DNA from: Gammaproteobacteria bacterium
Lineage (GTDB): Bacteria; Pseudomonadota; Gammaproteobacteria; SZUA-21
DNA length: 16,618 nucleotides
Direction: 5' to 3'
Assembly: GCA_003233075.1 (NCBI GenBank)
Contig: QIKQ01000147.1
Location: forward strand, 1 to 16,618
Shown: positions 1-6,920 of the stretch, piece by piece
Layout of the letters: each line of letters begins with the position of its first letter
Position numbering within the stretch: position 1 is the first letter of the stretch
Notes under the pieces: generated by a model
The model's database searches: none
What the model saw: only the letters and a program-made list of their open reading frames with translations
What the model was told of the DNA's origin: nothing
Made by a program: the position numbers and the translations under genes

Positions 1-205
1 CATCAATCAAATGATTTAATCGTTAGAATTAGAGTTAAATAAAATATTTTTACAAACTGTGGGACAGCAGTGAGGCATGCCTTGTCTCTACGAGTTAAAC
101 GACTAAATTTGGGAGATCCCACGCATCCTTCGGATGCTCTGGACGCTAAGGTGGATTGCTTCACCACTCATTCTTGTTCGGGTTCTCAACGACAAGCTAC
201 AACGT
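1..205. other. Gene-free left edge with dispersed-repeat sequence
   Basis: No credible gene is seen downstream of rsmB here. The first 54 bases are AT-rich. They are followed by one copy of a 39-bp repeat (55-93) and a GC-richer stretch with a small perfect hairpin at 123-137 (GCATCC, loop TTC, GGATGC). The open frame starting at 70 runs antisense into rsmB and looks like no protein I recognise. In many gammaproteobacteria trkA follows rsmB; nothing like it is visible in these bases. Confidence 0.5.
55..93 (-). repeat. 39-bp dispersed repeat, left copy (inverted relative to 13716-13754)
   Basis: Positions 55-93 are the exact reverse complement of 13716-13754 by direct comparison. Identity stops sharply at both ends. 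The core contains the perfect palindrome AGGCATGCCT and the string GGGACAGCAGTG. The two copies face each other across the whole rsmB-hemF block. This is probably a dispersed element or the end of a decayed mobile element; no transposase is visible next to either copy. Confidence 0.85.
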
Positions 206-1531
206 CTATTCTTGGCGTCGAAGTCTGGCTATGTAAAAGCCATCCATGCTGTTTTCACCGGGTAAAATTTGTCGACCAAATTCACACTCTTGACCCCAGC
301 TAGCTTCTATTGGATAGTCATGCGCATCACTTTGGGTTCGAACAAAATCATCAATTTGAAGTTCATTTTCCTGTTTTAAAATCGAGCAGGTTGAATAGAT
401 CAATATTCCACCTGGCTTTAGCTGCGCCCATAGCGCACTTAATAGTGAGCGTTGTTCCGCAAGTAAATTTTCAATGTCATCCAAGCGTCGTAAATGCTTT
501 ATATCTGGATGTTTACGGATAACCCCCGTTGCAGAACAAGGCGCATCAAGTAGTATACGATCAAACTGAAATTCATTATCTGGCGACGCAAAAAACTTAG
601 CATTTTGACATTTAATTTCTACTCGAGTTGATTCCGGATTTCGAATATCAAGTCGTTTTAAATTTGCTTCCAATGTTTCAAGGCGTCTATTGCTTTTATC
701 AAGCGCCAGTAAATAATTCAAAGCAACTTCGGATTGCAAGATTTGAGCAGTTTTCCCTCCAGGTGCTGCACAAGCATCAAGCACAGACAGATCATCGCTT
801 AGCTCCAACTGCTGAACTACAAGTTGAGACGCACCGTCTTGAACAGAAACCAATCCTTCTTTGTAACCAGGAAGAATCTCAATCGAAACAGGCGACTCCA
901 ATCTCAAGGCCGCATCATGATATAAAGAATCTGTAAATTCTATATTCTTTAATTCAAGCATTTTAATGTAATCTATTTTGCAGATTTTGCTGGTATTAAT
1001 TCGCAACCATTGTGCGGCCTTTTGGTTATTCGCAAGCAAAATTGATTTATAATTTTCAGACCAATCAGCTGCAATTTTCTTTATCAGCCAAGAAGGATGG
1101 GAATACTGGTATATCTCCGATGTTCGTAAAATGTTTTCTAAATCTAGTTTTCGCAGTTGATAAGCACGCAATATCGCATTAATAAAACCAGTAGACCATT
1201 TTTTATTAAGCTCTTTGCCAATGTCAACGGCGGTGGCCACGGCTGCATGAGCGGGGACACGCATATAATCCAATTGATAGAGGCCAATTAAAATTGCAAT
1301 TTCTATATCTTTATCTTTGCTTTTGATTGGCTTATCGAGCAAGACAGAAAGTATTTTTTCAAATCGATGATAATAACGAAGTACGCCATAGACCAACTCT
1401 TGAACCAATGCAGACTTTTGCTTTGATTTTTGCGCATTGAGACGCGGCAATACATTTGACAAAGACTGCCTATCCTTCAATACAGAAAGAAGCAGTATGA
1501 CTGCTGTGATTCGCTCATTCTGAGAAGACAT
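206..1531 (-). CDS. rsmB: RsmB, 16S rRNA (cytosine-967-C5)-methyltransferase
   Basis: This 441-residue cytoplasmic enzyme methylates C5 of one cytosine in 16S rRNA using S-adenosylmethionine. Residues 1 to about 135 form the NusB-like RNA-binding domain typical of RsmB (Sun/Fmu). The rest is a Rossmann methyltransferase with the SAM loop DACAAPGGKT (252-261), motif IV DAPCSATG with Cys332, and motif VI YSTCS with Cys382. In this family the motif VI cysteine attacks the base and the motif IV cysteine helps release the product. The C-terminus ILPGENSMDGFYIARL is also typical and the length is normal. It is the last gene of def-fmt-rsmB, with only 11 bases after the fmt stop. No good Shine-Dalgarno precedes the ATG, so translation may be coupled to fmt. 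Confidence 0.96.
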   Translation of the reverse strand: MSSQNERITAVILLLSVLKDRQSLSNVLPRLNAQKSKQKSALVQELVYGVLRYYHRFEKILSVLLDKPIKSKDKDIEIAILIGLYQLDYMRVPAHAAVATAVDIGKELNKKWSTGFINAILRAYQLRKLDLENILRTSEIYQYSHPSWLIKKIAADWSENYKSILLANNQKAAQWLRINTSKICKIDYIKMLELKNIEFTDSLYHDAALRLESPVSIEILPGYKEGLVSVQDGASQLVVQQLELSDDLSVLDACAAPGGKTAQILQSEVALNYLLALDKSNRRLETLEANLKRLDIRNPESTRVEIKCQNAKFFASPDNEFQFDRILLDAPCSATGVIRKHPDIKHLRRLDDIENLLAEQRSLLSALWAQLKPGGILIYSTCSILKQENELQIDDFVRTQSDAHDYPIEASWGQECEFGRQILPGENSMDGFYIARLRRQE

Positions 1532-1542
1532 CGGAGATACTA

Positions 1543-2499
1543 TTACTCACTTTCCAATACTAAATTGTGAATGTCGTGAGCATTTAAAAATGCCTCAACA
1601 CTCATGCGCGTACTGCCTGACATTTGTAATTCGAGTATATTAATGATGCCGTCGCCAGTTTGCACTTGAATTCCAGATTTATCTGCATTAACGACCTTAC
1701 CTGGGCTAGTGTTTGAGGTACTATTTTTAGAACTGTTTTCCATTATAGCTGCATGCCAAATCTTGCACGTTTTACTCTCAATACTCGTCTGCGCAACGGG
1801 CCAAGGGTTGAACGCACGAATCATTTGGTCAATTAATTTCGCTGAACTATGCCAAGGTATTTTCGCTTCTGACTTCAAAAGTTTTTTTGCATAACAAGCT
1901 TTCGAATTATCCTGTGATTGCGGCTTAAGTTTATTTTTTGAAAGCTTATCCAATGTCTCAAGTAATAAGTTCGCACCCATTTCAGCTAGTTGATCGTGCA
2001 AATCAATAGTTCGAGTTGAACTGCTAATAGGGCAAGTCTCTACTGCTAACATATCGCCCGTATCAAGACCCTTATCCATTTGCATAATGGTGATGCCGCT
2101 CGTTTCATCGCCGGCAAGAATAGCCCGATGAATCGGTGCTGCGCCACGCCATCTCGGCAATAAAGAAGCATGTATGTTTAGACAGCCATGCGCAGGAATG
2201 GCTAACACCAGCTCGGGCAATATCAGTCCATAGGCAACAACGATCATTACATCAGCTTGGTATTTGCTAAGCTGTGATTGTATTTCTGGATTTTTCAACG
2301 TAGTAGGCTGCAATACTTCAAGATTATGTTCTAGCGCAGTTTCTTTAACGGGACTCGTCCGCAGCTTACGTCCTCGTCCAGCAGGACGATCTGGCTGCGT
2401 GAGTACAGCCAATATTTCGTGTTTCGACTCTTGGAGCTGAATTAAGCTTGGCACCGAAAACTCTGGTGTTCCGGCAAATATGATTTTTAAAGATGACAT
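1543..2499 (-). CDS. fmt: Methionyl-tRNA formyltransferase
   Basis: Fmt transfers a formyl group from 10-formyltetrahydrofolate to initiator Met-tRNA in the cytoplasm, giving fMet-tRNA for translation initiation. The 318-residue length is normal. The N-terminal formyltransferase domain starts with IIFAGTPEFS and carries the catalytic set Asn108, His110 and Asp146 (in GLDTGD), with the family signature SLLPRWRGAAPIHRAI from 112. The C-terminal OB-fold-like domain begins around residue 210, with FNPWPVAQT near 230. It lies between def and rsmB and is presumably co-transcribed with them, although 195 bases containing REP-like hairpins separate it from def. The start is the ATG at 2499; only a distant AGGGA lies upstream. 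Confidence 0.97.
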   Translation of the reverse strand: MSSLKIIFAGTPEFSVPSLIQLQESKHEILAVLTQPDRPAGRGRKLRTSPVKETALEHNLEVLQPTTLKNPEIQSQLSKYQADVMIVVAYGLILPELVLAIPAHGCLNIHASLLPRWRGAAPIHRAILAGDETSGITIMQMDKGLDTGDMLAVETCPISSSTRTIDLHDQLAEMGANLLLETLDKLSKNKLKPQSQDNSKACYAKKLLKSEAKIPWHSSAKLIDQMIRAFNPWPVAQTSIESKTCKIWHAAIMENSSKNSTSNTSPGKVVNADKSGIQVQTGDGIINILELQMSGSTRMSVEAFLNAHDIHNLVLESE

Positions 2500-2599
2500 A
2501 TAGTATTTTAAGTGTCCCTAGTTCATGTGTACTTGAACAGGATGTTGAATTTAGAAGATAGTGTCGAACGCTTTCGCGCTCCCCAGTATCGAACTCGCT

Positions 2600-2692
2600 T
2601 CGTCCCGCATTATGCGTTTTACAAACGCGTCATGCGGGCTACAAATATTTCATATCAAAGCTTAAGTTAATGACATTGACTTGCGGGCTACA
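2600..2692. repeat. REP-like palindrome and second half-copy in the def-fmt gap
   Basis: CCCGCAT (2604-2610) pairs with ATGCGGG (2632-2638), and inside it GCGTTT (2614-2619) pairs with AAACGC (2623-2628), giving an imperfect hairpin. The 11-base string TGCGGGCTACA occurs twice in the same orientation, at 2633-2643 and 2682-2692. The shared GGGCTACA end links it to the palindrome at 13785-13814. It lies inside what is probably one transcript, so it could affect mRNA stability or cause partial termination. No U-tract follows. Confidence 0.65.
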
Positions 2693-2694
2693 GT

Positions 2695-3204
2695 TTACGT
2701 GCCGGTTGCTGCCTTGGTTAATTTTTCCATTTTCCTTTTAATGCGTTGCCGCTTAAGCTGAGAGATATAGTCCACAAAAAGCTTGCCTCGCAAATGATCC
2801 ATTTCGTGCTGAATGCAAACCGCTAATAACTCATTCGCCTCAAATTCCTGACTATTACCTTTTTTACCTAAGGTTTTAATCATGACCCTAGCGGGCCGAA
2901 CCACTTTGGCATAATAGCCTGGTACTGAAAGACAGCCTTCTTCGGCCTCATGTTCACCACTAAAACTAAGGATTTCAGGGTTAATTAAAACTAATGGTTG
3001 ACTCTTATCTTCCGATATATCTAGTACGATTACTTGTTTGTGAACATTTACTTGCGTGGCCGCAAGGCCAATGCCGGGTGCTGCATACATAGTTTCAAGC
3101 ATATCGTCAATGAGAGTTAATATTTCTCTATCGACGTTTTTCACCGCTTGAGCCTTAGTTCGGAGCCGCTCGTCTGGGTAACATAATATGTCTAGTATTG
3201 CCAT
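2695..3204 (-). CDS. def: Peptide deformylase
   Basis: Def removes the N-terminal formyl group from nascent proteins at the ribosome, using a metal (usually Fe2+) at the active site. All three family motifs are present: motif 1 GIGLAATQ (44-51), motif 2 EGCLSV (89-94) with metal-ligand Cys91, and motif 3 QHEMDH with ligands His133 and His137 and catalytic Glu134. At 169 residues it has normal length for a type I enzyme. The basic C-terminal helix (KRQRIKRKMEK) is also typical. It is the first gene of def-fmt-rsmB and pairs functionally with fmt, one adding and the other removing the formyl group. A 13-bp tandem duplication sits directly upstream of the start. Confidence 0.97.
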   Translation of the reverse strand: MAILDILCYPDERLRTKAQAVKNVDREILTLIDDMLETMYAAPGIGLAATQVNVHKQVIVLDISEDKSQPLVLINPEILSFSGEHEAEEGCLSVPGYYAKVVRPARVMIKTLGKKGNSQEFEANELLAVCIQHEMDHLRGKLFVDYISQLKRQRIKRKMEKLTKAATGT

Positions 3205-3455
3205 TTTGTGTCGCTAATCTTTGTCGCTAATCTTTGATTATAAATCGTAAGTAAATCGATCAAACAAGTGTAAATTATTTTTGGTTTGTTAATGATACTC
3301 GATTAAGGGTGCTCAACGCCACTGCCATTATTATTTTTTGGCGCTGGCAATAGTGTTCTGACTTAGACCAAGTTCAATATTTGAGTCCTAAGCGCAACAA
3401 AGTTACGCTCTTAAATTATAGTATAGCTAAACGACCTTCCGGCAAAGGTAAGGAC
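3205..3455. promoter_or_regulatory. Divergent intergenic region between def and the LysM gene
   Basis: This stretch separates the divergent def group and the LysM gene, so promoters for both directions must lie in or near it, but I cannot identify a convincing -35/-10 pair. It contains the 13-bp tandem repeat next to def and, around 3315-3358, an imperfect inverted repeat (CACTGCCA and TGGCAATAGTG arms) around a T-rich centre. Confidence 0.4.
3210..3235. repeat. 13-bp perfect tandem duplication upstream of def
   Basis: GTCGCTAATCTTT occurs twice back to back (3210-3222 and 3223-3235), starting 6 bases upstream of the def ATG. Read on the def strand, each unit contributes AAAGATTAGCGAC, so it duplicates an AAAGA purine run that could serve as a weak ribosome-binding site. 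This looks like a replication-slippage duplication. Confidence 0.9.
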
Positions 3456-4487
3456 ATGCAAAAATTATATGTATTTATTTTAATGACAGGTTTAGTACTT
3501 TCTAACGCTATAATAGCTAAAAATATTGAATTTAAACCTAACCACCCAGAACGTTATACCGTTATTAAAGGCGATACACTCTGGGGTATTTCTGCCAAAT
3601 TTCTAAAAGATCCCTGGGTCTGGCCTAGCGTCTGGCATGCTAACCCGCAAGTAAAAAATCCACACTTAATATACCCCGGTGACACAATTTCCTTAGTGTA
3701 CATCGATGGTAAGCCGCAACTACGCATTGATCGTGGCCGACCTGTGGTTAAGCTGACACCAAAAGGCAGAATAGTTCCATTGAATCGTGCCGTGCCAACT
3801 ATTCCCTTAAATGCTATTAAGCCATTTCTTAGTAAACCCTTTATTGTCAGCAAAGATGAACTTAAAAGAGCGCCTTACGTTGTTCGCCCAGTCGGTGAGC
3901 ATCTCATTACCGGTGCTGGCGATCGCGTTTATGTTCGCGGCCACACTAAGCAAACGCGGCAACACTCATACGTTATTGTTCGCGAAGGGCAAGTTTATAT
4001 TGATCCGATTACCAAAGAAATTTTGGGTTATGAAGCTAAGTTCATAGGCGATTCCAAATTAATTTCTTACGGTGATCCGGCAACTCATTTTTTAATAAGC
4101 ACGACACGCGAAGTATTGATTGGTGATCGTGTCATGCCAGCCACCGATGTAGGTTACCACGATAATTTCACGCCAAAATCACCCGATCCTAAGATGAAAG
4201 GCCACATTATTGCCGTCATGGATGGCCTAACTCAAATTGGTCAGCACCAGGTAATCGTCATTAACAAGGGCAAACGCAATGGCATTCAAGTTGGCCATGT
4301 CATGGCAGTATTCCAACAAGGCAAGGTTGTCAACGACACCATTGTGAAGGACAAAAAAGGCGTTCAATTACCTTCAGAAAGAGCTGGCGTTATAATGGTT
4401 TTTAGGACTTTTGATAAAATGAGCTATGCACTGGTCATGCAGGCAAAACGAAATATGAATGTACTGGACGTCGTTAGAAAACCTTAA
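3456..4487 (+). CDS. Secreted LysM-domain peptidoglycan-binding protein
   Basis: The mature protein probably binds peptidoglycan in the periplasm; its exact function is not known to me. I prefer the ATG at 3456 (343 residues) over the upstream TTG at 3381. AAGG (3445-3448) lies 7 bases before this ATG, and the protein then begins directly with a signal peptide (MQKLYVFILMTGLVLSNAIIA, cleavage near residue 21). A LysM domain spans about residues 33-81 (YTVIKGDTLWGISAKFL ... NPHLIYPGDTISL) and includes the WVWPSVWHANP stretch. The remaining 260 or so residues, rich in basic and hydrophobic residues, match the long C-terminal part of LysM proteins commonly encoded beside dprA in gammaproteobacteria. 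No catalytic motif is recognised. Confidence 0.85.
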   Translation: MQKLYVFILMTGLVLSNAIIAKNIEFKPNHPERYTVIKGDTLWGISAKFLKDPWVWPSVWHANPQVKNPHLIYPGDTISLVYIDGKPQLRIDRGRPVVKLTPKGRIVPLNRAVPTIPLNAIKPFLSKPFIVSKDELKRAPYVVRPVGEHLITGAGDRVYVRGHTKQTRQHSYVIVREGQVYIDPITKEILGYEAKFIGDSKLISYGDPATHFLISTTREVLIGDRVMPATDVGYHDNFTPKSPDPKMKGHIIAVMDGLTQIGQHQVIVINKGKRNGIQVGHVMAVFQQGKVVNDTIVKDKKGVQLPSERAGVIMVFRTFDKMSYALVMQAKRNMNVLDVVRKP

Positions 4488-4517
4488 AATTTGCTTTTCG
4501 CTGCCAATAAATAATGC

Positions 4518-4539
4518 CCCCGGCTTTTATACGTCGGGG
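4518..4539. other. GC-rich hairpin after the LysM gene
   Basis: CCCCGGC (4518-4524) pairs with GTCGGGG (4533-4539), including one G-U pair, around the 8-base loop TTTTATAC. It lies 30 bases after the LysM stop, where a terminator would be expected. No run of T follows, so intrinsic termination is uncertain. Confidence 0.4.
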
Positions 4540-4820
4540 TTAATACCTCAGTTTCTGAAGTGTAGCCGCATTAATCTCTAAATAATCAGATTACGCCGCG
4601 ATCATATCGTTAACGAAACAGCAATATTTCCAGCTTCATACATACTTAACAGTTACCCACCATTACCAAATGGCGCACAAATAACCTAATAACTATTATT
4701 TCTATTTGACACTTTTCGTACTAGAATTGCATTCAATAGTTAGCTAAAACTCATAATGTAACTTTTAATTAAATTAATTTTACTTAATTTATTTTTACTT
4801 TAGGTCATATTCAATTACTC
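4540..4820. other. AT-rich gene-free stretch upstream of dprA
   Basis: No coding region or long repeat is seen. The sequence becomes very AT-rich from about 4679. It contains a TTGACA at 4706-4711, but no good -10 element follows at 16-18 bases, so I do not call a promoter. The dprA promoter is presumably in this stretch. Confidence 0.4.
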
Positions 4821-5948
4821 ATGAATAACATGCATCACTTCATTCTTGCCCTGCATTATGCGCCAGGCATAGGAGCGAAAGCGTATGCTAGACTGGTGCG
4901 CCATTTCGGTGATGCCGAAAGCGTTTTCAAAGCGAAATCATCAGACTGGTCAGCCGCCAAACTTAGCCAAACGACACAAAATTATTTAAAAAAACCTAAT
5001 TGGACATTGGTCGAAAAAGAAATGTCATGGGCATGCGAGAAGCTAAACTCTATCGTTAGCTTAGAAGACCCCAATTACCCTGAGTTACTAAAACAAACCG
5101 CCGATGCTCCAACAGTATTATATGTAAAAGGTAATGCAGACTGTTTAGGCGACTTACAGCTTGCCATTGTAGGCAGTCGCAATCCAACGGTCTCTGGCGT
5201 TCAAACCACATTTGAATTTGCAAAATTTCTTGGCCAAGCCGGCCTATCAATTACAAGTGGCTTAGCACTTGGCATAGATTCAGCAGCCCACCAAGGTGCG
5301 CTTAAAGCAAAGGCCTCAACCATTGCAGTCATGGGCACGGGAATGGATCAAATATATCCAGCTAAAAATCAAGACCTAGCACAGCAAATTATCGAGTCGG
5401 GGGCATTAGTGACCGAGTTCCCGCAAGGCACACAGGCATTACCACATAATTTCCCAAGGCGTAATCGAATCGTTAGCGCACTGAGTCTCGGCTGCCTGGT
5501 CGTGGAAGCCGCACTTAGAAGCGGCTCTCTGATTACAGCAAAGCATGCTAACGAACAAGGCCGCGAAGTTTTTGCAATTCCAGGCTCAATACACAGCCCT
5601 CTTGCGAAAGGCTGTCATCAATTAATAAAAGATGGAGCCAAGCTTGTAGAAACAGCACGAGATATAATTGTAGAGATAAGTACAATGGCACATGCCATGT
5701 TAGACCTTGAAGTATCACAAGCGCCAGTCAATGATAGTTCCAAACCAGAGCAAAAAACGAATAGTGAACTTGATGATGAATATCAACAATTATTAACAGC
5801 AATCGCTTATGACCCAGTATCGGCCGACACATTAATTCAGAGAACAGGTTTTTCGCCTCAAGCTGTTTCATCAATGTTACTCATGCTAGAACTCAAAGGT
5901 TACATTAGCGCAAACTCGAGTGGAACTTACACTCGAAGTAATGTCTAA
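4821..5948 (+). CDS. dprA: DNA-processing protein DprA (Smf)
   Basis: DprA binds incoming single-stranded DNA in the cytoplasm during natural transformation and loads RecA on it. The 375-residue protein has a helix-hairpin-helix/SAM-like N-terminal region (about 1-70, APGIGAKAYARL). The Rossmann-like DNA-binding core follows, with VGSRNPT (117-123), SGLALGIDSAAHQGAL (146-161), FPRRNRI (211-217) and EAALRSGSLITAKHA (229-243). A winged-helix-like C-terminal domain covers about 318-372. Length and all core motifs are normal. The ATG at 4821 lacks a clear Shine-Dalgarno; an in-frame ATG lies 9 bases further on. The dprA-smg-topA order is common in gammaproteobacteria. DprA alone does not prove competence, since it is widespread. 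Confidence 0.95.
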   Translation: MNNMHHFILALHYAPGIGAKAYARLVRHFGDAESVFKAKSSDWSAAKLSQTTQNYLKKPNWTLVEKEMSWACEKLNSIVSLEDPNYPELLKQTADAPTVLYVKGNADCLGDLQLAIVGSRNPTVSGVQTTFEFAKFLGQAGLSITSGLALGIDSAAHQGALKAKASTIAVMGTGMDQIYPAKNQDLAQQIIESGALVTEFPQGTQALPHNFPRRNRIVSALSLGCLVVEAALRSGSLITAKHANEQGREVFAIPGSIHSPLAKGCHQLIKDGAKLVETARDIIVEISTMAHAMLDLEVSQAPVNDSSKPEQKTNSELDDEYQQLLTAIAYDPVSADTLIQRTGFSPQAVSSMLLMLELKGYISANSSGTYTRSNV

Positions 5949-6120
5949 GCTATTATTTTAATCGAGCCTTAATAATCTATTGGCAAGATTAAAAAAACAC
6001 TGATAGTTAATTTTACAGATTAATCCTAAGTCATTGTTTAAGTCATTTTTTAATTAATACCCTGAATTTAATTACGTTTATTTATTATTTATTTGTGGTA
6101 GCATCAGATAAGAAAAAAAA

Positions 6121-6222
6121 TTGTACTTGTGTAGTGGCAACCCTAAAATAATACGAGCCCTATGCAAAAACAACCCAGCTACTGGTTAGAATGGGGTTTT
6201 TTAAGTACAAACGGGAGATTAA
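6121..6222 (+). promoter_or_regulatory. Structured leader upstream of smg
   Basis: TTGTACTT (6121-6128) and AAGTACAA (6203-6210) form a perfect 8-bp inverted repeat. Inside it a terminator-like hairpin uses AAAA plus AACCCA (6167-6177) against TGGGG plus TTTTTT (6192-6202), with single-base bulges at 6171 and 6196. The Ts are shared between stem and tail. GGGAG (6213-6217) is the smg Shine-Dalgarno, 5 bases before the ATG. A 26-codon frame (6162-6242, starting MQKQPSYWLEWGF) runs through the hairpin and overlaps the smg start in another frame. Regulation by this leader is inference only. Confidence 0.4.
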
Positions 6223-6699
6223 ATGAAAGAAAATGCGCTTGACGTATTGATGTATCTTTTCAAAAATTATATTGATGGAGATCTCGAATACGTACCCGAT
6301 AGAGAATCCTTACAAACCGAGTTATTAGAAGCGGGGTTCGCTAATACTGAAATTAATCAGGCCTTTGTTTGGCTTGATGATTTAGCCAATAATCAGCCTG
6401 AAATTGATCATCAGTTTTCAGGTACCAACTCTATTCGAATTTACTCCACCGAAGAAATGTTAATATTGGATACAGAGTGTCGTGGTTTTCTGCATTTTCT
6501 AGAGCACGCAAAAGTAATTAGCCCTGAAGTTAGAGAAATCATTATCGGTCGAATTATGGCCTTAGACGGCTCTGAGATAGATATTGAACGCCTTAAGTGG
6601 GTAGTCGTTATGGTGCTATTTAATCAGCCTGAACAAGAAAACAACTATGACTGGCTAGAAAATATAGTTTTTGATAACGAGGAAGTTCTCCTACATTAA
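6223..6699 (+). CDS. smg: Smg (DUF494) family protein
   Basis: This 158-residue acidic protein belongs to the Smg/DUF494 family. It begins with the typical MKENALDVLMYLF and carries the family pattern LDTECRGFLHFLE near residues 85-97 and a C-terminal segment from RLKWVVVMVLFNQP onward. Its biochemical role is not established to my knowledge. It is conserved next to dprA and topA in gammaproteobacteria, which is the position here. It has no signal peptide or transmembrane segment, so it is likely cytoplasmic. A good Shine-Dalgarno (GGGAG) supports the start. Family assignment is secure; function is unknown. Confidence 0.93.
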   Translation: MKENALDVLMYLFKNYIDGDLEYVPDRESLQTELLEAGFANTEINQAFVWLDDLANNQPEIDHQFSGTNSIRIYSTEEMLILDTECRGFLHFLEHAKVISPEVREIIIGRIMALDGSEIDIERLKWVVVMVLFNQPEQENNYDWLENIVFDNEEVLLH

Positions 6700-6700
6700 T

Positions 6701-6717
6701 GCAAGCTCTGATTAATT
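6701..6717. repeat. Solo 17-bp end resembling the terminal repeat of the 12491-12644 element
   Basis: Two bases after the smg stop, GCAAGCTCTGATTAATT matches each terminal inverted repeat of the element at 12491-12644 at 15 of 17 positions. No second end is found nearby and a T-rich run follows. It may be a remnant of an excised or decayed copy, or chance similarity. Confidence 0.45.
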
Positions 6718-6920
6718 ATTTTTTTTGTTAAAAATCAATAGTTTATATATTTTATGCGTGCACGCAATTCTCTAGTCGTCAAAACTCACTAAATCACCCT
6801 ACATATCAGGATATTAGTAACAAGCTTTCGGTAAACCCGCTAGCTAATTTTTAGTTTGCCAGCTAAGATTCAGACACAAGGGCCAACAGACCTATATACA
6901 AAGGATTAAATTGAAATACC

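Noticed and set aside
70..303. 77-codon plus-strand frame at the left edge as a gene
   Set aside because: It begins inside the dispersed repeat and runs antisense into rsmB, which is clearly coding to its C-terminal signature.
3381..3455. Upstream TTG as the LysM protein start
   Set aside because: It would put 25 mostly polar and basic residues before a clear signal peptide, while the ATG at 3456 has AAGG seven bases upstream.
3554..3853. 99-codon minus-strand frame opposite the LysM gene
   Set aside because: It is antisense to the LysM domain and shows no recognisable protein features.
4706..4734. TTGACA as a -35 element for dprA
   Set aside because: The hexamer 17 bases downstream is GCATTC, and the nearest TATAAT-like hexamer (TAGAAT, 4722-4727) is only 10 bases away.
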